Shown here: piece after piece, positions 56,633-64,000 of the stretch
How positions within the stretch are numbered: the stretch's first letter is position 1
Layout: each line of letters begins with the position of its first letter
From: Actinernus sp. WN-2022
Taxonomy: Eukaryota; Cnidaria; Anthozoa; Actiniaria; Actinernidae
Length of the DNA: 64,000 nt
Assembly (NCBI GenBank): GCA_030867875.1
Contig: JAOWCC010001368.1
Location: forward strand, 6,262,965 to 6,326,964
Direction of reading: 5' to 3'
Notes under the pieces: generated by a model
The model's input: only the letters and a program-made list of their open reading frames with translations
What the model was told of the DNA's origin: nothing
The model's database searches: none
Program-made: the position numbers and the translations under genes

Positions 56633-57007
56633 AGCGATACTTACTGTTTGTAAACACTGACGTCATTTATATATTTGCATATATAATGTGGTTGGCAAAA
56701 AAAAACATGTGTTTGTATGACTTGTATGGGAACTAGCGATTTAGGCCTCACAAAATACATCTAAAGTCTCAATTCTGATTCCAAATCTTAATTCCTTTAT
56801 AAGACTTATAAGTTAAGAGCATATAAGCTTCGATGAAAGGGCTTGCTTGCATTTTGGAAGAACAAGAAAGTAATTTGGTGATGAATAAGCACCGACCTGT
56901 GATATTTTATAAGCATCTGACTGGGTTCACGCTTCGTTTCTGCCAACCACAGAAAGCAACAAATGTGGCGTGACTGGCCTGTGTGACGTCACAGTAAGTA
57001 TCGCTAT
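56633..57007. mobile_element. Inverted-repeat MITE
   Basis: ATAGCGATACTTACTG followed by TGACGTCA (56634-56665) is mirrored by TGACGTCACAGTAAGTATCG (56986-57005). An internal AACCACAT/TGTTTGTATGACTTG region is unpaired. About 375 bp. Confidence 0.75.
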
Positions 57008-57544
57008 TATATTAGTAGGGGGGCCATTCTTTGGAACACTATGTTGCGTGACACAGCTCATTCTGAACGTCAGCTTTTTACTTAGCTTTTAATATAGTTA
57101 GTATTTAAATTTTTAAGAATGTTTTTAAGAGTTAACATATTGTTGCGTTCGACGAAGGAGAACGCGTACTAATCTTGCAGTGGACTCCCTGTGGTCCTGT
57201 GTGGGCTACCTGTGCTTGCCCAGGCGAAAGAAATCGAGATCCGTCCTCTTGTATGTTTGTACTTTTTAGAATAAATTATCTCGGCCGGGGAACTGGTAAC
57301 CACACGTATGCCAGCATGGCTTCTGTTTTGTTTCGCGATCGGTTAGTTACTTGCCTTATTACTCGGGCTGCCTGTGGCAGCACCGAGTCTTAAAATGCAA
57401 GTCGTTATTATTTAAAAAAATTTATTCCGTGTAGCAAGATTTCTGCGCATGCGTTAAAGGTCAAATTCACACCAATCAGATTGCACTGTGCTGGTCACGC
57501 AACAATCGCCAGGTTAATTTATTTACAGAATTTAATACAGTAAA

Positions 57545-58880
57545 GCAAGATGGCGGAGGACCCGCGAGCAACTTTCTCTCTAACTTGGAGCCTCATCTCT
57601 CAAATGTAAGCCAGTTTAATGTTTTATTTAACTTCACTCGTGCGAAAGCCTTCCAACAGGCTCAGGATATTTCAACTGGCGCTATTGTCGGAGCCGAAGG
57701 ACCGCGTTTTTTACCCAGATGGCCAGTGATTTTATATACGACACGTACGACGATCTGAAGCCAGTGAAGGGTCCAGGATCAGGAAAGCTAAAATTCGAAG
57801 AAATAGATATTGGAATCTATAAGCCATCGGCTCGCTGTGCTGCATTTAAAACATCCGAGGTGAACATCTTATTTTGGGTGAAGGCACTTCAAGACCAATA
57901 TTATGAGTCTCTTAAAAACTGTCAGAGATTTAAATTTACCGTAAGTGGATCAGAGAGTATTGAGATCAAGTTATTTCGTTCCAGCGAGGATATTGACCTA
58001 GCGGAAACGGTACAAGCTGTCGAAGGATTTTACTTATAATCATCCACGTCTACTTAACAACAGGAATAGTTATGTGCCAAGGCATGGGCAAAGATTGAGT
58101 TTCCCAGATTACAGATGAAAGTAGAGAACTTAATGAATGAAGAAACAGAGGTCACGCGCGACATACTTGGGAAAATGAACATGTTCAACACTTTATGTTA
58201 TACTAAGAAAACAAAACAAATTACAGAGCCTGCAAGTTCACAAGTCAATGAAAAACCCCAAGAGCCTGTAGTTTGATATCAAGATATCCTTGAAACTCCA
58301 AAAGCAACATACACATGAGTCAAATTCAAACCGGAAGAGACGGAATTCTTTAGATTCTTTACGAGGATTGTTAGCCCGCAATAAGAACTCTCGCTGCTTT
58401 AACGACCTTGATTTGTAACATGGAGGCTGACCTAACTGATATGCGTAATCAATTCTTACTCTCGTCACATCAAAACACGAATCAAGAAACGAAACTCAGT
58501 CATTTGGAAGACAAATTAGTGCAGCAAGATAATATATACAAGACCGAAATCAAGATGCTGTCATCACGAATATATTATTGACCTAGAAGTTGAAAATGGC
58601 GAGTTGAAAGCGGATATAATAAAGCTGAGATCCGACTTTCAAACTTAAAAAAAATAATCAAGAATACAAAAAAAGAAGACAATGAAAGACCAAGGTCTCC
58701 AGTGTTCCGAGACTACCCAACCTACTGAAGCTTATCAGTTTGTTCAAGAGCCATCTTTCTTACATGACAACCCGATCCCTATTCATCAGAATACATTTTT
58801 TGTACTAAATGACGAGAGTTTACAATCACCTGACCGACAACCCACTACTAAAGAAAGCGACCATGAAGTACGGTAGTACA
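57545..58880 (+). pseudogene. Degenerate coiled-coil coding region, family unknown
   Basis: Begins with a block (57545-57718) homologous to 1219-1604. A 106-codon open frame (57719-58039) follows, containing GSGKLKFEEIDIGIYKPSAR and QDQYYESLKNCQRFKFTV. Broken frames then read KVENLMNEETEVTRDILGKM, MEADLTDMRNQFLLSSHQNT, KLSHLEDKLVQQDNIYKTEI and DLEVENGELKADIIKLRSDF, a heptad-like coiled coil cut by stops and frame changes, ending near 58877. It looks like one former gene or transposon ORF1 of about 400 residues. I do not recognise the family and cannot exclude introns. Confidence 0.45.
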
Positions 58881-61300
58881 GTTAATTCTCGGGTTCAAAA
58901 CAATGAATATATGCCTGCTCAAATGCAGTGTGTTAAACGAATAAGTAGTGTTTAAATTAAAAGGTCAACCAGTACGAGAAAAACAAAAATATTAAATTAC
59001 ATATATACTAGGGGAGCAGAGAATGAAAGTCACCGCGCTACCGGCCACTCCTAAACACTGCTAAATTCAGCTAATAATCTGAATAATTCTTCCCTTTGGC
59101 TATTACTAAAACTATTTCAAATGAAAGTGTATTTCATCTTCAATCTCATGTGGCCCGAGTGAAAGCCCAGATGGGCTCTTGTTTTCCAACAATGCAATGG
59201 AATGATGTTTCAAAGGTTCGCAAGTAGTACATCTGGAGGACCTTGAACATTCAACTCGGCCATAATTATTTATTTATGCTGAACCCGAGTGAATGTGCGA
59301 TCGAAAAATATGCTGTTGGCTTGCTTGCTGAATTGAATTGTGCTGTTCGGTTTGCCGATACCAAAACTGCAAAATGGTCAAGATGCTATAAATCATACCT
59401 GAAGGCTGAAGAGAAATACATGGATATGAATATTTCAGTGTGAGTTGTGAATTTGTAAACAACCGAGTGAATTATGTTGGCTTGCTCGCTTTACTGGATT
59501 CTGCTTTTCGCTGTACATACAGATACCGAAACTACAAACAGTAAGATGACCTGGCTGAACTCACTCACTCACTCTAGAGAAACAAGGTCTGAGTTTTCTA
59601 GATACCCGTAATCGCCGTATCTTGTGTGAGTTGCGACACTGTGTACATCTTGGTTATACAAATTAACGGATTCAAATTAACACTACATTCAGACAGAGAG
59701 TTAATCTATACCGACACTTTGATATGCCAAGGAACTGGAATATCAACACAGTACAAGGTGAGGGAAATTTAAAGTACTGACTTCATTGCTGTGTTCAATT
59801 AATCTACACTGGATTTCTAACAGACCTGAAACAAGGCTGATCAAAGCGATCAAAGCCAGGACCCAGCTACCAACATTGACCATAAATTATTCTGGAACTA
59901 ACAATGGCGCTCAATATTCTGTAGCCAACCTTGTTCTCACTTGAAAAATACCCGGGAAACATAATGTGAATGATCTGAATCGAAGGAACTGCATGGGCTG
60001 TACTTTATACACATGCATATATAGTTTATGTTCTAGGAACTGGAATTCAGTTTATACACATCTGAATAGTAATATTTATTCATACGTACTTTATATGAAT
60101 CCCTTTATATATCCTGTAATATACTGTATTTTATATATCCTGTAATACAGTGTCCCCAATTAGCTTTACAGCTAAATACTATTGACACTCAAATAAAGTT
60201 CATGTATGTATGTAAATGTATGTAGCTATAGCCTGGGTTGATTTGTGTTCTACACTAACTTCAATTATTGCTTTACACTGTATACCACACAGCAAAATGT
60301 GCTACTAATTCTCAAATCAATGCCATAACCATATAAAACACACATGTATACATATAGCCCCATAGGCATCGCATCCAATGATTTAATGTTACACAAAAAT
60401 AATTACAGTTTTATACCCAGATGCATCTCCTTGTATATTAACATATAAGTCAAGACATCAAAATGTTCACATTAGTTAAAAAACAAGCACTTTTGATCAG
60501 GATTACGTACACCGTCCACATCATTGCAGCAATTTTTCAGCTTTTCAGACTGTTACCACAGTCCTTTCTCTTTCAAAAAATATGTCGAACGCACTTTGAT
60601 AATCTATGATTACTTCTAGTAAGTAGACTTTTGTTTTAGGACACAGGGCTCTCTGGAAGAGCATTTGTAAATGAATGGGATTCTGTGTATAAATAAAGAT
60701 ATATGTTATTGTCTTCTTGGATTGGTTTTCTTTTGTTTTCCCGTTTTCTAGACGGGAAATTGCTAAAATATCGAATTGACAAACGGCATTTTGCTGTCTC
60801 GGTCAACTAGGATGTCGGCCGGCTCCCTTTGTAAAAAGGTTATAGCAAACCGGGGAGCTCTAGAAGATGGTCTAACTGTATTTGGAATCGAATCTTTCGA
60901 AGTTAGACGAAAGTCTTCAATATTTCAATAGACTTCTCGCACTGTCCCTGTTTCACAGTCGTTTGTGGTTGTGTTTGATTATTTGACAGGCTGTTCTCAA
61001 ACTCATTAATAATTCATGAGATAGTCATCCAATGGAGGAACTGCATTTGGTCACATGCATGGGTCTTGATACCGGGTGAAACCCTTGTTCGAAGCTTCGT
61101 CAGGTGGTGCATCTCGGTGACATCCAATGAAACACCAGTTCCAAACGCACTAGTGTTTGATCAGATTTCCAACCCTTGTGATCAATATTTCTTAATCATC
61201 ATATTCATGAACCACTAACTAATTACATACTGATAAACTACAAGTAAGGAGCGAAGAAGTAAAGAAATAAAGAAATAAAGAATGACATAGAAATAAAAAG
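58881..61300. other. No gene seen
   Basis: AT-rich. Partial internal duplication at 59220-59280 and 59445-59540 (AACCGAGTGAAT(G/T), TTGCTTGCT(G/C), GATACC(A/G)AAACT). No domain-bearing frame, RNA gene or clear transposon end identified. Confidence 0.4.
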
Positions 61301-61301
61301 T

Positions 61302-61390
61302 CTGCCTCCACTGGAGTTCGAACCACGACCCTTCCGACTGCTTGTACTAACTCTTGTCCACTACTCTACTAGTACACTAATTGAAATCAC
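61302..61390 (-). repeat. tRNA-derived SINE head or tRNA-like pseudogene
   Basis: On the minus strand, GTGGTTCGAACTCC (a good RNA polymerase III B box) sits about 40 bp downstream of TAGAGTAGTGGACAAGAG, a possible A-box region, with a CAGTCGGAAGGGTCG anticodon-arm-like segment between. The upstream ATAGAAATAAAGAAATAAAG (plus strand 61264-61290) may be a SINE tail. It does not fold as a standard tRNA by eye. Confidence 0.45.
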
Positions 61391-61479
61391 TGCCATCAAA
61401 ACATCGCCCAGAATGGGCTTTGTTAGTGGGACACTTTGAGATTTTGGAATGCATTAAGGTCAGTAATTATAATATTAAT

Positions 61480-62270
61480 AGCCGGTCCGCAATTCCAACT
61501 CGTTCTCAATTTTCTACCAATCGTGTCCAACTCGCATCGCAAATAGGTCTGGAGTGAATACAGATTCTAGGAAGATATAGCTTTAAAATGAGACATCATT
61601 CAAGCTTATTCTTGCCCTAGAAGTAAAACAAAATCGGATCCACAAAATCACCCACAAAGAAACTGAGCTTAAGTTGTGTCATGGCAACTCACGTAGAAGT
61701 GGGAAAAAAGCCGGTCGGCAAAACGGCAAACAGTGTTCCAAGCCGTTCTCAATTTTCTCCTAGTCGTTTTCAAATCAGATCGCAAATAAGTCTGAATACA
61801 GATTCTCGGAATATGTTTTCAAATCGTTTTCAAATCGCATCGCAAATAAGTCTGTATATAGATTATAGGAAGCTGTAGCTTTAAAATGAGACTTCATTCA
61901 AGCGTATCCCTGCCGTTGAAGTCAAACAAAATTACCCAATGAAACTGAAGTAGTGAGTATAGTTGTGTTCAACTCGCGTTGAAGGTCTTGAAGTGGTAAA
62001 AGCCGGTCTGCTATTCCAACTCGTTTTCAATTTTCTCCCAATGGTGTTCAAATCGCATCGCAAATAAGTCTGAATACAGATTCTAGGAAGTTGTAGCTTT
62101 AAAATGAGATGTTATTCAAGCTTATCCTAGAAATCAAACAAAATCGGATCCACAAAATCGGACCCACACAGAAACTGAGCTAATTAGTTGCCGAAGCGGT
62201 AAAAAAGCCGGTCGGCAAAACGGCTAACAGTTCCAAGCCGTTTTCAATTTTCTCCCAGTCGTCGATTCAT
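61480..62270 (+). repeat. Tandem repeat, about 250-bp unit, 3 copies
   Basis: Each unit contains AAAGCCGGTC, TTCAATTTTCTCC, CAAATCGCATCGCAAATAAG, TACAGATTCTAGGAAG, AGCTTTAAAATGAGA and ACAAAATCGGATCCACAAAA. Units differ by internal duplication of the TCGCAAATAAGTCTG segment. Confidence 0.85.
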
Positions 62271-63125
62271 GACCATTTGGCTGCTTTAAAACTCCCGCTC
62301 GCTTAAGCTTCGCTTCACAACACCTCCCACGGGACTCAACACGCTGATCATTGCTCGATAATTGTCTACTTTGAAAATCCCGCTCGCTTCGCTCAACAAC
62401 AACAATTTATTAGCATTCCCATGTACATAAATGGCATTGCCACTACATTACAAATGTAATTATATATATATAATAAATTTATTCATAAACTAATTACAAT
62501 AATAATACTCAATTCATCTGGTGCCGACAGAAATGCCGAATTATTTAACTTTTTCAAGTTTTTTATCCAAGGTACAGGGTTTTTTGTGACCGTTTGGACA
62601 GCTTGAGGTCTCATTTTAAAGTTATTTTTTAGGGCTACAAGAAGCCGCGTGTAAGTCATTTCTGCGTCTTATATTTCTAGTTGTAAATCGACCATGAATA
62701 TTGTCCCGAGCAACTTTCCATACAAAATTCGCTCAAAACTCGCCAAGATTCAGAAGGCTAAGGTACAGGAAATAGCCAAGCTGTTTTGTGTGACCCTTAG
62801 CTATAATAAGCCGCGTGTAAGCCATTTTTCTGTCCAAAAACCACAATATGAGAGCGCTTCAAAGGTATGCTGGTGAAGTGGTTTTCGCCGTTTTCTCTGT
62901 ATTTGAATCAGTCCCGCTGCCTCATTAACTAGCAATGGTTCAATGATTTTCCGGCCTCTAATGAGATTCAGGGCTGAATATGTCCACTGATCAGTTCTGG
63001 GCGATGAAAGAATAATAAGCCATCTATCGAATAATTAGATACAACAGTCAAACGGTAAACAATACTTGCTAATGAGTTTGAAAAGAAACGTACGTATGTA
63101 AATTGTCGGTTTTGCATTCGCTCAT
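62271..63125. other. No gene seen
   Basis: A (TA)n microsatellite lies at 62461-62472. The segment near 62640 (AAGCCGCGTGTAAG) is repeated at 62809, marking a short degenerate duplication. No coding domain. Confidence 0.4.
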
Positions 63126-63235
63126 TGTTCGTCTTTCATCAGGGGTTCCAAATATGTCGAAAACAATAAAATCCTCGAGGCTACGCCTCTCGGGTTTCAT
63201 TTGTTTTCTCAATATTTGGAACCCCTGATGAAAGA
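63126..63235. repeat. Hairpin with ATTTGGAACCCCTGATGAAA stem
   Basis: TCTTTCATCAGGGGTTCCAA at 63131 is mirrored by TTGGAACCCCTGATGAAAGA near 63214, with an inner CGAGGCTACGCCTCTCG stem. The stem is nearly perfect over about 27 bp, probably a transposon end. Confidence 0.8.
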
Positions 63236-63429
63236 CTCCAATTCGTGTTTGACATAGTTCTTCTCGTACTTGAGTCTGTTGAGTCACTTGAATGGATGTC
63301 GCGACGAAAGTATGCGAAACACACGGAGGTCGCACTTTTGCTCGTCACTGTAATTTATACGACTACCGCTTAGTGAACTGTCGGAGATTATACTTATTCC
63401 ATCGACTGTTTGAACACGATTTGTTCAGC

Positions 63430-63965
63430 TTGTATTGACAATCAAAGATGGTCAACCCGGCTATAAACCTTTATTTAAATATATAAATTCCCATATACAA
63501 ACACTGTATTTCGCGCCATGTTTGCACCCCTTTCAAATTGTCGGAATTAACGCGAACTGGAATTAACGTGAACAATATCCGTCAAACTAAAGAGAAGATA
63601 AATACAAGATGTTACAGGAATAAAGCGATCGACACAAGGCCATAAATATGTCAGAATTGTGTTACTGACGTACACCGCGAAGTCATGCGTGTGACAGACA
63701 GATTTTCAGTAAAGTCCGTAATAATTCTAATCACCCTCTGACTCAGCTTATGCCTAAAATTAAACCTTCTTCCAGGAACCTCAGAAAACAATCCTCCCTT
63801 TGGCCTAAAATAAACACCTCTCGCTTCAAGAACTCGTTTGTAAATAGATTCCCCGAAACCCCTGGGAGACCCTCATTTACAATCAAGGATGATCAACCCG
63901 GCTAAACATTTACTTAAATAAAGAGAAACATTAGCATTATTGGGATAATGCGTGAATTATTGCTT
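63430..63965 (-). repeat. Dispersed repeat, inverted copy of 52606-52985
   Basis: Reverse-complement blocks shared with 52606-52985 (ATGTTTGCACCCCTTTCAAA, GATCGACACAAGGCC, GATGATCAACCCGGCTAAAC, GGGATAATGCGTGAATTATT). Between the blocks it has extra sequence (63660-63880) and a second copy of the AACCCGGCTA(T/A)A phrase at 63455. It is followed by reversed 15-bp units to the window end. Confidence 0.8.
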
Positions 63966-64000
63966 TATTTTAAATCCATTTACTAGTCCGCGTTTTACTA

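Noticed and set aside
63126..63235. CTGATGA in the hairpin stem as a hammerhead ribozyme
   Set aside because: No GAAA element follows at a suitable distance on either strand.

Overview
This is a eukaryotic, metazoan window, most likely a cnidarian (anthozoan or coral-like) draft assembly. Composition is AT-leaning, genes are split by large introns, and there is a 100-base scaffold gap (19150-19249). Interstitial CCCTAA telomere-type repeats are present, along with CR1 and L2-type non-LTR elements, a BEL/Pao LTR element and very many small inverted-repeat transposons. The species assignment is inference; another marine invertebrate is possible.

One host gene is clearly recognisable: an Eph receptor tyrosine kinase on the + strand, present as four separated exons with consensus splice sites. 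They are a signal-peptide exon (18989-19076), most of the ephrin-binding domain plus the start of the cysteine-rich region (23991-24642), a cysteine-rich exon (34207-34359) and the first fibronectin III domain (39964-40302). All four exons end in phase 1, and every junction that can be tested is compatible. The exon for the first part of the ephrin-binding domain was not found and may lie in the gap. The second FN3, transmembrane, kinase and SAM exons were not seen and should lie downstream. The introns are packed with transposons.

Region by region. 1-18.7 kb is intergenic or upstream: foldback MITEs, several minisatellites, a 2.2-kb satellite whose units each look like a 3' terminal exon (branch point, 3' splice site, polyadenylation signal), an L2/CR1 3' end and poly-G inverted-repeat elements. 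18.8-24.6 kb holds the Eph promoter and first exons, plus a palindromic satellite with telomere-type cassettes. 25.2-32.3 kb has two facing CR1-type elements with an esterase-like ORF1; the second is split by a MITE at a TA site. 32.4-33.9 kb is a giant palindrome. 34.2-40.3 kb carries two Eph exons among foldback elements. 40.6-52.0 kb is an 85-bp satellite apparently derived from the 3' end and splice donor of an Eph exon. That satellite is split by a BEL/Pao element which has lost its reverse transcriptase core and is itself split by an L2-type element. 52-64 kb holds further repeats, a 9-bp-TSD transposon, a degenerate coiled-coil ORF region and a tRNA-derived SINE-like sequence.

The main interest is the layered transposition history and two satellites that carry splice signals, one with 5' splice sites and one with 3' splice sites plus poly(A) signals.
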